Assembly: GCA_008828725.1 (NCBI GenBank)
Contig: MEHQ01003033.1
Span: forward strand, 1-64,000
DNA: 64,000 nt
DNA from: Saccharina japonica
Taxonomy: Eukaryota > Sar > Phaeophyceae > Laminariales > Laminariaceae
Reading direction: 5' to 3'
The notes under the pieces are model-generated. The model saw only the letters and a list, made by a program, of their open reading frames with translations, did no database searches and was not told the DNA's origin. Position numbers and translations under genes: made by a program. Positions 11,131-24,700 of this stretch are shown in pieces (positions within the stretch are counted from its first letter, which is position 1; every line of letters starts with the position of its first letter).

Positions 11131-12778
11131 TGGGAACTTAAGGCAGAGTGTGCCAGGTCAGGGTACCTTATGAGGCCTAACACCGTAGTATTGACGCGAC
11201 CTCGGGGTTGGGGTATGTCAATGGTTTTCTACCATTGGGGGTCTCGGTCTTCCGAGACTCCCTATGTTAGGGCCCCGGCCAGTCGGCTGTGAGGCGGGGG
11301 CTCCCGGGTACTGGCAGTACGATAGGGAACGAGAAGCAGCGGCCGGTGCCGCGGCTCTCGCACCACGCCAGTGGATCCCCCCCCCCCTGACGTCGCAGAT
11401 AATTACTAATAATATGATAATTCGAAGGAAACACAACAAAATGTATATATTTTTTTAATTAAAAAAAAACAGCAGTGAGATCGAGGAAATCGTCGAAAAT
11501 CATCTTTGCTATGCACGTAGCTGAGCATGATACTTCAATCGCGCGTACTATCTACTGCGTGCGGTTGTATGTGTGTACAGTATGTGTGTACCCCGGTGGT
11601 CTATCTATTGATAGTGATCAGCTTCATTTGCTACTACAGCAGTAGTGGCAGCATTGGTAACCCGAGTTCAAATTCCACCGTTGATTCCGCAGACCCTGTC
11701 CCAGTGTTTTCCCGCCGTTGTCCTCCCGCGCTATCGTGAGCGCGTGAACCTCCTTCAGCTGGCCGCTGGTCTCGGCGTTCTCCGTGTTGGGCTCGGCTCT
11801 CGTGTGGAGGCGTGAGCCAGACACAGCTCTCGAGCACAGTTGACACGACCCCTGGCAAAGGAGGGGTGGTGATGACTCAGCTGATGCCTCCGTGATGCCA
11901 AATGGCGATGATCCAGCCCGTTACGTCTGGCCGTCGACATCCAGCATACCGCTAAGTGGCCGTGCTGATTCTTCGTGTGGGAGGTTATACCTTAGGAGGG
12001 TTGTCCGTCCAGCCCGGACATTAATCATGAAGATTGTCGCATCTCCCAACATGTTTCGCAGCTGTATTCAAACTGTTGTATATCGTGTGCCTCGGGAGAG
12101 GTGGAAACAAATTATTTTCTTGAAATATTGTACCGCAGCACTGTAATCATGGGTTAATGAAAAACTTGGCGTTGTATCCTGGAGTTTCGTGAATGTACCA
12201 ACCGGGGGGCGGGTGTTTTGAAGGAATAAAAGGTCGTATCCTATGATGAAACAAAAATGGTTACTCGTATTGGCTGTGCTTCCATTATTTTACACTGTCG
12301 CCCTATATTGCTGCTGTAGAACCATCCACATGAAGCTCAAACCATCCCTTAGCAATCAACTTCAGCCTTCATATAGCCGTACAACCAATTACTGCTGTAG
12401 TTCCCCTGTGCATCATCTGCCTAATTAACTGGTATCACACTCGTATATAGCCCAAGTCAATAGTGATTGAAATAAGAGCTGTGCATTGTCAGATGGAAAA
12501 TGGGATATGAATTCATGCATTTCCCCCTGTACATACCCTGAGTGCATATCATCCAACATACACACATACTGATGTTCACCCGCTACAGGAAGGTAAGCGT
12601 GCAACAGAGTCAAGCGTACACCTGGTACCAAGGTAAGCCCGTCCAGTTCCTAGGCGGAGCTACGAGCACCCGGCTGGGTCTTAGCCTACCTGCCAGATCA
12701 GGAGGGGATTAGCCTACCTGCCACATCAGGAGGGGAGAGGAACGGGGGGGGGCACGTGCCACCAATCAATCTGCGGGA
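11131..12778. other. Upstream region of gene A
   Basis: Contains a CTGTGAGATCGAGG repeat (11470-11555) and a short direct repeat (TTAGCCTACCTGCCAGATCA / CCTACCTGCCACATCA, 12681-12730) 50-100 bp before the ATG. That repeat may lie in the promoter or 5' UTR. No clear TATA box. Confidence 0.4.
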
Positions 12779-15700
12779 ATGAAATATCTCCTCCAACCGA
12801 TGATCCTTGGGGCTGTGGCCTGGGCCTGTCTGGTGGCGGCTTCTTCCGCGGTGAGTATTCGTGACGTGACGTACCGACGTGTGTCCCTTGAAGTAGCGCA
12901 CCGTACACGAACCTAACACTGCTGACTCTAGTTCCAAGTCGTTTGTACCCACGAAACGGGCGTGCGGTCCTGATAAGCCGCATGCCTAAAGGGGGTAAAA
13001 TCGCAAGAGCGATACATGTGAATACTCTCATATCATGTTGACGCGTGCTACGACAGAGGAAGCGCTTTGTTTTGGCTGAAATCGGTTTTTTGGAACGGGA
13101 GAAAAAATGTTCCACCCTATTTCCAAGTAGGTTGTCCCCCAAATTCGTGGGACCAGTTCTTAAGGGGTAGCGTAAGGGGTTATAACCCAAGAATCGTCGG
13201 CATTTGATTGTTGTGATGCAACATCTTTCGTTTTGTAGTTCGGCCATGGGGGCATTGTCCATCGGGTAAATCGTACGTAGCACTTTTATTTTCTCGGGAA
13301 AAACAGTTTTTTTGGGTGAGGTAGAATAATGACTGGTGCTACGGTAGGGGGGTCGGTTTTTTACCTGTAAGTCCATTATTTTCAGCGGATGAGAGCCACT
13401 CCGCCGAGTGACCACAATATTTCTTCGCGGTTCTGTTTAAGTCTTAACGCTTTACGTTTTCGAGATATGCACCACCATAGTATGTTTGCTATCATACTCT
13501 GCGACAAGAAAATGATACACCTGCGTCCAGTTTTGAGTGAGGTACAGAGCCACTCGCCCGAGTGGAGCGAACGTGGTGGTGAAAATCAGGCTACCCCCCT
13601 CTACCGTAGCACCAGTCGTTATACGTAAAGCTTCCTCAAGCGACCACCCTCAGAAGGCAGTAACATGGTCTTCTTGCAGACCTGTTTCACTTGGCACTTG
13701 GGCCGTGGGGCTGGTCATCGGGTATAATAGCACTTTGAGTTTCCTCCCAAAAAATCAGTGTTTTTTTGGGTGAAATACACAGAGCTCCTCAAGGGACTAC
13801 ACTCCGAAAAATCCAGGGCCTTCCTCGGGAAAATTCCCGTGGTAAATTACCATGGACCATACCGCGGTTCCTACTTCGTAAAAAAAATAAAATAAAAACA
13901 CCGTCATTCGATTCGCCGTGGTTTTGTCTTTCTTGTGGTGCTTTTAACATTGTTCGGCATTGGTTAGTTTGACATGGTTTATTTACTCGATTCCCGAAAT
14001 CTTCGGGAATTTTCCCGAAGAAGGCCCTGGAAAAATCAGGGTGCACCTCTACCGCAGCATACGTCAGCATGCGTCTGTTTTACCTAGCTATGTATGATAC
14101 ATGGTGACGCATGCTACGGCGGTGGAGGTACACCATGTTCTTTCTTGGAGCTCTTCGCTTGAGGGAGCTCCGTACGTCACCGGAAAAATGGTTTCCGATG
14201 AGATTGAAAGTGCTTCCCGATGAGATTGAAAGTGTTCAGAGTCTACTGTAGTACTAAACATATTGCAACACCACGACACTGAACGTCCGACGATTTCTAG
14301 TTAAGGAGCCCGGCCGTTCAGAAACATATTCAACCAAAAAGTGCTAAATCTATCGTAGCACGCATCATGTAGGCGTGTAGACGTTGGGCTATGATGGTGA
14401 GTGTTTTCTACACTCGCAAGGACACAATGCTGAATAAAAATGCTCTCCGCGAACGAGTACACGATACTACCCGAAACAAAACAGGTACGTATACTTCTTT
14501 TGTGTGTGTGTTTTACCGTTGATTGTTGGTGTCCGGGTCCCTTTGCTTTTCGTGACCCCTCGACGGATAAATGCAGCAGTGCCGTTTCGACGCGGGGGTA
14601 TGACACCGCTGTGATGCTGTGATACTGCGCCTCCGGAGGGGATTCGCGGTTCGCACGGTCCTAAACTGTCTAGGACGCGTGCTACGATAAAGGAGGTATA
14701 AGGTATACCTTTTTTTTGGCTGAAACGTTTTCTGAACGGTCGGTCTCCTTAGCCCCAAATCGTCGGAGTTTCAGTCTTGTGTAGCAATATTTTCAAGAGT
14801 ACACTCAGATCATCGAGTTATTCATCGGGTGCGTAGCACTTTCAATTTCCTCCACAAATACTTTTTTGGCGACTACTGCAGGTATGTATGGAGCTTCTCC
14901 ATTGAGGAGCTTAGAAAAATCGCGAGGCACCCCTATCGTAGCATGCGTCCCATTAATAGTGATCATGCCTCCTTCTTTCATTACTGGTGACAGATTTTTG
15001 CGGAGAGTCCTGTGGATGAACCGCCGCGATATTGCACAGGTGAGACCTGCAGAGGACCCCCTGCCTACTGCGGGAGGGCATGGGGTTGCCTTCCAGCATA
15101 CATACGTTTGGCGCAGCCGCCGCGTAGTTCGTTCACCGTGTAGACCTTTACACCCGGTAGTTCCCGCTGCTTTTCGGGTTTTGCGCCCTTGTAGTCTACC
15201 GATCGATGTCGATTCCCACCAGAAGCACAGGTACGAATCGCGAGTGGGCACTGTACATAACCGGAGAGTCTTGTGACAAATGGCAGCTCAACAGCTTATC
15301 ATTGTCGCCCTTGTTGGGCATGAGGACCGGGGTTCGGTTCCCGGCGGATCCTCAAAGTAGACAGACGTACTTCATGTGTCTTTTGATAATGTCGCGGGAA
15401 GCTCGAGAGCGTGAGTTATCGAGAGCGTTCGCTGAAACTCTACGAGCAGTGGGACTGAATAACCCTTTGCGCGATAAAAAACCGAGGCATGTACCGGGAG
15501 GGGGGGGGCGGGGGCAAGACACCGGTGATCACACGGCTTGTCCAGAGAGATGGGATGTAAAACATTACCTTGTATGGTTTTTAATGAATCCCACTGCTGC
15601 TGTTGATTGCGATACCTGGTACAGTACAAGCGCGTTCGCCTTGTTGGAGCAGATGCTAATGTTTTTGAGGCTGTGAGGATCCTGACTGGAGGAGTTATCT

Positions 15701-18700
15701 ACCTCCCGCAAAACCTGACGAAAATATGAACCTGAGGTGAACAAGCTCGTGGTCTATATAGGTGTACAAGGAGATGTATAGTGTAAAACCTGAATTGGAT
15801 TCAAAACGAAAATGGGTGGTTCCTCCCTTAAGGACCCCCCCCCCGTCAGTCAGAAGATCTGCCGTAGAAGGCAAAAATAAGTGCTATTTTTATTGTAGCA
15901 CGCGTCAGTAGGTGCGTCTTCATCGCCTACTCAAACAAACCGAGACCGTGAGTCCGTCTTCATATATATATAGAGAGAGAGATATGCATCTGCATATAAT
16001 ATATACGTACATGGTTTACACTAACTATTAATAGCATACTGTTGTTTATGCATATCATGCGTAAGGCAATGATGTCCATAGTCGGTTGCCATGTCACACA
16101 AGGAATGTCCCCGGAGTATCAGCGACAACTTTTATCGGACGTTCGTACACACTACTGCAGGATACATGAACGAACGTGAATTGGTTTTCACCTTCAATGT
16201 ACGCGTTTTATTTAAGTCGTCGTGCTATTTTAAGACAAAATATCCTCTTGACACAAAAGAGGCACGATCTCGTCGCGATATCACCCATCCCTGCGTGTAG
16301 GCGGGACAAAAGTGGCCACGGTGCATGAAGCAGTGAAATATGTCTCTGGCTCGATGTATGTTCGTCTGTACACTTCGCCTCTGTCTCCACTATTTACGTT
16401 GTTGTAACCCATCCAAGGCATCTGTGTGCTGACCACTCACTACTTACTTTTGCTGTCCCGCACACCGTGTGATGTCCATGCCCCGGGCCCCTCGCGACGA
16501 TGCACAGTGTTCAACCACTTCGCGAAAAGCGGGGGCTCGAGCATCAAAGACCAGCTGGTGCAGAGCAGCATGAACGAACAGGCCCGGCAACCAGGTGCTT
16601 GCGCGACCCCTGTCGTATAGTAATAGCTGTCGTCTGTGCAACGCTGTAAGAAGTAGACACGCTCGCAGTAGGGAGAAGAACGTAGCAGGGATTGCCACCC
16701 AGTCGAGCCAGTGGTTGAGGCACGCTATGTGCGAGACGGAGCGGGATAGTCCTACGGTAGACCTTGCTCGATTGGGCTGGGGGTTAGAGTTAGGGTCGAG
16801 GCTACTGTAGTTGTATTCCTGTCGTACACATGTCAACACCATGTTCTTGAATCATGGGTTAAGCTATGCCCTCGCACACACTAGTGCAACGAGACAGGTA
16901 GTCGAGAAGGCCACACACATGTGCCTCGTGTCATGCATGCACGTAGCTCTGTTTATCCTGCAACCCTCCATGTCAGGGTGAGGTGAGGACGGAGCCCGAA
17001 CAAAGTTTCTTCGCAAAATCTCTGTGAATATCGCCTCTTACCAGGTCTGATCACGGGGGTGCTGAGGACGACACCACTCATGCGGTTAAACACGGTTCAC
17101 AACGCCTCGGTCGTCGTGGGGTACGGGGAAATGATCAGGTATAAGGCGATCAGAAGCGGGAGAGATCCGCAGACCAGAGGATGGTCAGGTTCGGCTAAGG
17201 ATCGTTTTAATCGAGCAACTTTTTTCCCAAAAACTTTAATATTGTTTTTCTAAAAACACACAGGAAAAGCAGAAAAAACAGGATTAATTCGGAAATTTTG
17301 GAATTATAACAGGGGGCAAAATATTTGGAAGGCTTCGCATTCCAATATTTGGAAAATATTTTTGGAAAAGATGGAAATCCTAAAAATTGCGCGAAAACAA
17401 CTATTTGAAATTTTGTGAAAAAAAGTTGCTCGATAAGAACGACCCTTAAAACTAAGATATTATAGGTGTATGTGTATGCCACACTCTTTCGCACCATAAC
17501 CTCACCCTTGAACATGGCAAATTAATACAGAGTCATGCATACAGCATATTATACCGCGGTGTAGGTCTGCTGTGTACGTATTGTGCTTTTTGCAGCGTGG
17601 GGACAGCTACTAATGTTTGGCGCGTGCTACGTATACGATACGGGTAGTAGCACACTTTTTGCCTTGCAAGGCAGATACTTATTATGACTGAAGAGATCAA
17701 ACAGCTAGTATACCGTAGACACTGTATTCAAGATGTCGAGCCTTCTAGGACGAATTCTGGAGACGAATTTCTCCAAACCGTGGGGACACAACGAAAAATG
17801 GTGGCTTTAGAAGAATTGTTGATATAAGGGTAGTTATTTTCGAGCAACTTTTTCCAAAATTTCAAAGTATTTTGTTTCGCGCAATTTTCAGGATTTCCTT
17901 ATTTTCCAAAAATAATGTTCACATATTGGAATGCGAAGCCTTCCGAATATGTTGTCCTCTCTGTGAAAATTCCAAAATTTCCAAATAACTCCTGTTTCTT
18001 CTTGCTTTTCCTGTTTGTTTGTGTTTGGAAAAAATATTGGGGATTTTGGAAAAAAGATTGCTCGATAAGAACGACCCTATAAGTCCATAGACGTACGTAT
18101 ATTCTTCTCCCTCTTTCGCTAAATTAATGAATCCCCACTAGCTCAAGTAGTTATGTAATTAATTTCATCTACCCCCATCCACACTATTACGGGGTGGGCT
18201 AATGTAGTAAACAGGACCTACGGTAGACACGAAAACCTATATATTTATCTATTTTTACTAACAATATTTGGTCCTATTTACTATGGTCCTCCGTCAATAC
18301 AAAATACATGAATGATATACTACTGCTTGTACTCATTAAACTCTGTAGTTGTGAGGGCTGAAAGGGATGAAGCTCGGCGTTCACACTATCTCCCCGCTGT
18401 CGAGAAAACCAACTCGCGGAAATTATTTTGAGGGGGGGTGCCTTGTTTTGTGAGCCTCCTCACATGCCTACTCGTACAGTATAGGAGCTCAATATCTCTC
18501 GCCCGAGACATGGCTTCGAAGGACTTTCTTCGCGCGCAATCCGACCAAAGCTTCTCCGCTTCAGTCGTAAACCAAATGTTGTAGAAAAGCCTCCATACAT
18601 TGCACGTGTATTATTATTACAATAACCAGTGGTTGGCACTAAGTCTTTTGTTTTGGCGTCGCCTGGAAAAGCGAGAAAAAAAATGGGAAAAAAAAAGTCC

Positions 18701-21700
18701 CAAGGTATTCGCAATAACTTTCGATATGGGGATGGTTGCTCGCTTGAGGAGCTCAACCGATCAGAAAAGAATGCCGAGAAAAAAATGTGCAACTCCTATA
18801 ACCGTGAAAAGTTTCTGTCATATTTGCGTGTTTTACGTAGTAGGCGTACATACGGCAAGCAAAGTCACGAAACAAAAACACAAAAAACGCACGAGCGCAC
18901 GAACGAAGAAACGAACGACACGTACGTGTAGAAAATCTGCACTGCTGTCGCCCACTGAGACGTTCGGCTGCCCTTGGAATGCTGGGCCTGCCTGTGTCTG
19001 TATCCTCGTGTCTGTATCCTCGCTCTTTTGCGGTTCTTGCCTCGCAACTTGTTGTCTCCAGGGGACCCTTGAAGGCCGCTGGCAGGGACTGCGAATTCTT
19101 CACGATGCTGAGGGACCCTATCGAGAGACTGGTGTCGGCGTTCTACTATTGCCCAGATCACGATCCCCAAGGCAGGCCGTCCAAGGTACGTACGCCATCG
19201 GTGTTGTGTGTACATACTCGAAGTGTTCGGTCATCGTCTCTATCAGTCAGAATTAGTCAGTGTTGGTCTGTAATAAGCAGTCATAGTCTGTAAGGGTTAG
19301 TAATAGGCAGTATCAGTCAGTGTTAGTCTTTACTAGTCAGTAACAGTCTGTATTGGTCAGTAATGGTCGATAATAACCAGTAATAGTCAGTAATAGTCTT
19401 TGTTACGAAGTCAGTATTTGTCAGTATTTGTCTGTATTAGTCAGTTACACCCATGGTGAGTACTAGGCAGTAGTACTCAGTCATAGTCATAGTCAGTAAT
19501 ACTACAGTAATAGTCAGTAACAGTCAGTAACAGTCAGTATCGGTCAGTCATAGTCAGTCATAGTCAGTCAGAACAATAGTGTGGCCACAGCAGCAGTACC
19601 AAGTATCATACAGCACTGCCGCACTCTGCCTGCCTGGGATATCGCTGTGTGCGTGCTTTTGCTACGTACGTACATACCTGGTAGAAAATTACAATGTACG
19701 ACGCTTGGTACGGTAGAGGTATGATACCACGTTTTGGCTGAAACGTTCTCTGAATCCCTGAGATCGCGGTTTTGTTCACAGCACAATACCGCAAAAAAGC
19801 GTCGACTTCGCACAGGGGGGTGCGATCGATGGTGGGAGCTCCTATTTGCAGCATGCAGGCTGCAAAAAAAAAACACAGCTCGACAAAATTTACTATTAAT
19901 AGTTTTTGCGGCACGGATGAACAATATAACTTTTTGGCGGCTAGACTAATCCTAACCCTAACCCTAACCAAATGTTCATTCGTGCCCCAAAAACTAGTAT
20001 ATTTTTTCGACCTGTGTTTTTTTTTGCAGCCTGCATGCTAACCCTAACCCTAACCCTAACCAAATGTTCATCCGTGCCCCAAAAACTAGTACGAGTATAT
20101 TTTTTCGAGCCGTTTGTTTTGTTTTGCAGCCTGCATGCTGCAAATAGGCGCTGTCCTCGATGCTCGATTTTTCCAGAACATGGGAAGGATTTGCCAATAC
20201 TACTGTACGAGTACCCATTACCGAACAAGGTGATTTCAGGAAAAATCAATCTGGTCGAGAGAGCCGCCTTTCGAAATTATAGCGTTCGACTTTTAGCACC
20301 CTTACCCGTACCGTTATCAAGGGAGAAAACAAGCGCTGAAGCAGCGATCGCACCCCTGCATGCGAACTCACCACAACGTTATTTACGCGGGATATGCCCT
20401 ATCTGACCTCCGACTGGCAGTGCTCGGCGGAAAGGGGGTCACTCTTAGGTCCTTGTTTTTCAGCCGTTTCACAGGTCACCTCGGCCGAGTGAAATACATA
20501 TACCCTCGTATTTCTTTGCAGTCTTGAGCTTATTTGCTTATTTTTTCCCCCCGCCGTGGCTTTGCTTTTTTTGTGTTACTCTGTGACTGGACGCATGCTG
20601 CGGTAGAGGCACACCTTCTTTAGGCTCCTCACACTTGAGGCGAGCTCTATACTAATACTACAATAGCAAGTAATAACAAGGCAATAGAAAAAAAACAGAT
20701 TTTAGAGAGAAATCAAAAGGTTTCGTACCCGACGAGCAATCCCACGGGTCTTGGAGTCTAAAATGAAACATAACAATTGCAACGCAAATAACGAAATTCC
20801 GACGATTTTGGCTTTTTAGCCCATTCAAAACTGAAAAAAAAATCCCACACTAATTCCAAGTGGTTTGTCCCCAAAGACGTGGGACCAGTTCTTAAGGGGT
20901 GAAGAAGAATCGTCATCCAGAAAATGTTTCTAGCCGAATAATGCCGCCTCTATAGTAGCACGCGTTACATGACGAGACCAAAACGTTTCACCTCCGAGTT
21001 TGAGCGAGGTACAGACGAGTAGAGCGTAGACGCGGTAGGCGGTAGTGATAAAGGGGGCAACCCCCTCCACCGTGTAGCACCAGTTTCCCGTCACACTGAC
21101 CCTGACCTGCCCCCCTCGACCTGTAACTCATTGAAGCTGTCATTCATATGCAAGTCCGCCTCACAGGCGGTTCTTAGTAGGATTCAGCTCACCCTCCATG
21201 CGCCTCGCCGAACACCTCACGGCGCTTGCTTCGCGCTTGGGGCTAGCAATGTCTGCCTGGTCGGTGAAAACCCGACATGCTCCGTCCCGCGGCAGTGTGT
21301 AGGGATGCGAGGGTCTATGGTCATACGGCTACGGCCATGCATGAATATCGAGTACACCCTCCCACACACACTAGATAGTAGCGAGAAAACGATCGCTATC
21401 TTGGGAGATAGATGGTGGCCGAAGGAGGCGAAGCAGGAAGGAAACAGGATTAGCAAAAACCTTTATTTGTAATACATGGACACAACGTAATGAGCGCCCA
21501 AATGTTGGAGGTGTCTCTATTAGGAGTAGGAACGGTGCTCCGTCTCGAAAGGGATGCGTNCCCCCCCCCGTGATTTTACTTTTTTGTTGTGTTACTCTGT
21601 GACTGGACGCATGCTACGGTAGAGGCGCACCTGCATACAGTACATTTTCGTGAGGCTCCTCACACTTGAGGCGAGCTCTATACTAATACTAGCAAGTAAT

Positions 21701-24700
21701 AACAAGTCAATCCGAAAAACGGATTTTCGAGAGAAATAAAAAGGTTTCTCGTACCCGACGAGCAATCCCATGGGTCTTGGAGTATAAAATGAAACTTAAC
21801 AATTGCAACGCAAATAACGAAATTCCGACGATTTTGGCTTTTTAGCCCATTCAAAACTGAAAAACAAAATCCCACACTAATTCCAAGTGGTTTGTCCCCA
21901 AAGACGTGGGACCAGTTCTTAAGGGGTGAAGAAGAATCGTCATCCAGAAAACGTGTATAGCCGAATAATGCCGCCTCTATAGTAGCACGCGTTACCTGAC
22001 GAGACCAAAACGTTTCACCTCCGAGTTTGAGCGAGGTACAGACGAGTAGAGCGTAGACGCGGTAGGCGGTAGTGATAAAGGGGGTAACCCCCTCCACCGT
22101 GTAGCACCAGTCTCCCGTCACACTGACCCTGACCTGCCCCCCCCGACCTGTAACTCATTGAAGCTGTCATTCATATGCAACTCCGCCTCGCAGGCGGTTC
22201 TTAGTAGGATGCAGCTCACCCTCCATGCGCCTCGCCGAACACCTCACGGCGCTTGCTTCGCGCTTGGCGCTAGCAATGTCTGCCTGGTCGGTGAAAACCC
22301 GACATGCTCCGTCCCGCGGCAGTGTGTAGGGGTGCGAGGGTCTATGGTCATACGGCTACGGCCATGCATGAATATCGAGTACACCCTCCCACACACACAC
22401 TAGATCGTAGCGAGAAAACGATCGCTATCTTAGGAGATAGATGGTGGTCAAAGGAGGCGAAGCAGGAACGAAACAGGAATAGCAAAAAACTGTATTTGTA
22501 ATACATGGACACAACGTAATGAGCGCCCAAATGTTGGAGGTGTCTCTATTAGGAGTAGGAACGGTGCTTTTCGAGCAACTTTTTCCAAAATTTCAAAGTA
22601 TTTTGTTTCGCGCAATTTTCAGGATTTCCTTATTTTCCAAAAATAATGTTCACATATTGGAATGCGAAGCCTTCCGAATATGTTGTCCTCTCTGTGAAAA
22701 TTCCAAAATTTCCAAATAACTCCTGTTTCTTCTTGCTTTTCCTGTTTGTTTGTGTTTGGAAAAAATATTGGGGATTTGGAAAAAAGATTGCTCGATAAGA
22801 ACGACCCTATAAGTCCATAGACGTACGTATATTCTTCTCCCTCTTTCGCTAAATTAATGAATCCCCACTAGCTCAAGTAGTTATGTAATTAATTTCATCT
22901 ACCCCCATCCACACTATTACGGGGTGGGCTAATGTAGTAAACAGGACCTACGGTAGACACGAAAACCTATATATTTATCTATTTTTACTAACAATATTTG
23001 GTCCTATTTACTATGGTCCTCCGTCAATACAAAATACATGAATGATATACTACTGCTTGTACTCATTAAACTCTGTAGTTGTGAGGGCTGAAAGGGATGA
23101 AGCTCGGCGTTCACACTATCTCCCCGCTGTCGAGAAAACCAACTCGGAAATTATTTTGAGGGGGGGTGCCTTGTTTTGTGAGCCTCCTCACATGCCTACT
23201 CGTACAGTATAGGAGCTCCATATCTCTCACCCGAGACATGGCTTCGAAGGACTTTCTTCGCGCGCAATCCGGCCAAAGCTTCTCCGCTTCAGTCCGAAAC
23301 CAAATGTTGTAGAAAAGCCTCCATACATCGTACGTGTATTATTATTACAATGACCAGTGGTTGGCACTTTTTTTATGGCGTCGCCTGGAAAAGCGAGAAA
23401 AAAAAATGGGGGAAAAAAAGCCCCAAGGTATTCGCAATAACTTTCGATATGGGGATGGTTGCTCGCTTGAGGAGCTCAACCGATCAGAAAAGAATGCCGA
23501 GAAAAAAATGTGCAACTCCTATAACCGTGAAAAGTTTCTGTCATATTTGCGTGTTTTACGTAGTAGGCGTACGTACGGCAAGCAAAGTCACGAAACAAAA
23601 ACACAAAAAACGCACGAGCGCACGAACGAAGAAACGAACGACACGTACGTGTAGAAAATCTGCACTGCTGTCGCCCACTGAGACGTTCGGCTGCCCTTGG
23701 AATGCTGGGCCTGCCTGTGTCTGTATCCTCGTGTCTGTATCCTCGCTCTTTTGCGGTTCTTGCCTCGCAACTTGTTGTCTCCAGGGGACCCTTGAAGGCC
23801 GCTGGCAGGGACTGCGAATTCTTCACGATGCTGAGGGACCCTATCGAGAGACTGGTGTCGGCGTTCTACTATTGCCCAGATCACGATCCCCAAGGCAGGC
23901 CGTCCAAGGTACGTACGCCATCGGTGTTGTGTGTACATACTCGAAGTGTTCGGTCATCGTCTCTATCAGTCAGAATTAGTCAGTGTTGGTCTGTAATAAG
24001 CAGTCATAGTCTGTAAGGGTTAGTAATAGGCAGTATCAGTCAGTGTTAGTCTTTACTAGTCAGTAACAGTCTGTATTGGTCAGTAATAGTCGGTAATAAC
24101 CAGTAATAGTCAGTAATAGTCTTTGTTACGAAGTCAGTATTTGTCAGTATTTGTCTGTATTAGTCAGTTACAGCCATGGTGAGTACTAGGCAGTAGTACT
24201 CAGTCATAGTCATAGTCAGTAATACTACAGTAATAGTCAGTAACAGTCAGTAACAGTCAGTATCGGTCAGTCATAGTCAGGCATATAGTCAGTCATAGTC
24301 AGTCAGAACAATAGTGTGGCCACAGCAGCAGTACCAAGTATCATACAGCACTGCCGCACTCTGCCTGCCTGGGATATCGCTGTGTGCGTGCTTTTGCTAC
24401 GTACGTACATACCTGGTAGAAAATTACAATGTACGACGCTTGGTACGGTAGAGGTATGATACCACGTTTTGGCTGAAACGTTCTCTGAATCCCTGAGATC
24501 GCGGTTTTGTTCACAGCACAATACCGCAAAAAAGCGTCGACTTCGCACAGGGGGGTGCGATCGATGGTGGGAGCTCCTATTTGCAGCATGCAGGCTGCAA
24601 AAAAAAACACAGCTCGACAAAATTTACTATTAATAGTTTTTGCGGCACGGATGAACAATATAACTTTTTGGCGGCTAGACTAATCCTAACCCTAACCCTA

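Larger units (their letters stand above)
13039..14066 (-). mobile_element. TGACGC-type MITE (intron 1, gene A) broken by two nested insertions
   Basis: Starts TGACGCGTGCTACGACAGAG and ends CACCTCTACCGCAGCATACG. It is interrupted by a GACTGG-type MITE (13329-13621) and by a hAT-type MITE (13814-14029), and carries a TTAA mini-MITE-like block at 13100-13175. Its middle (13625-13800) appears partly duplicated. Confidence 0.8.

Noticed and set aside
11640-11700. AGTTCAAATTCC resembling a tRNA B box
   Set aside because: No matching D-arm, anticodon arm or acceptor stem nearby.
15270-15360. tRNA-like stretch with GGGGTTCGGTTCCC in intron 2 of gene A
   Set aside because: The T-arm has a mismatch, position 58 is not A, and no acceptor or anticodon stems pair properly.
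21678-22121. 147-codon minus-strand frame (also at 25491-25934)
   Set aside because: It lies across a TGACGC MITE and its nested mini-MITE; identical only because the block is duplicated.
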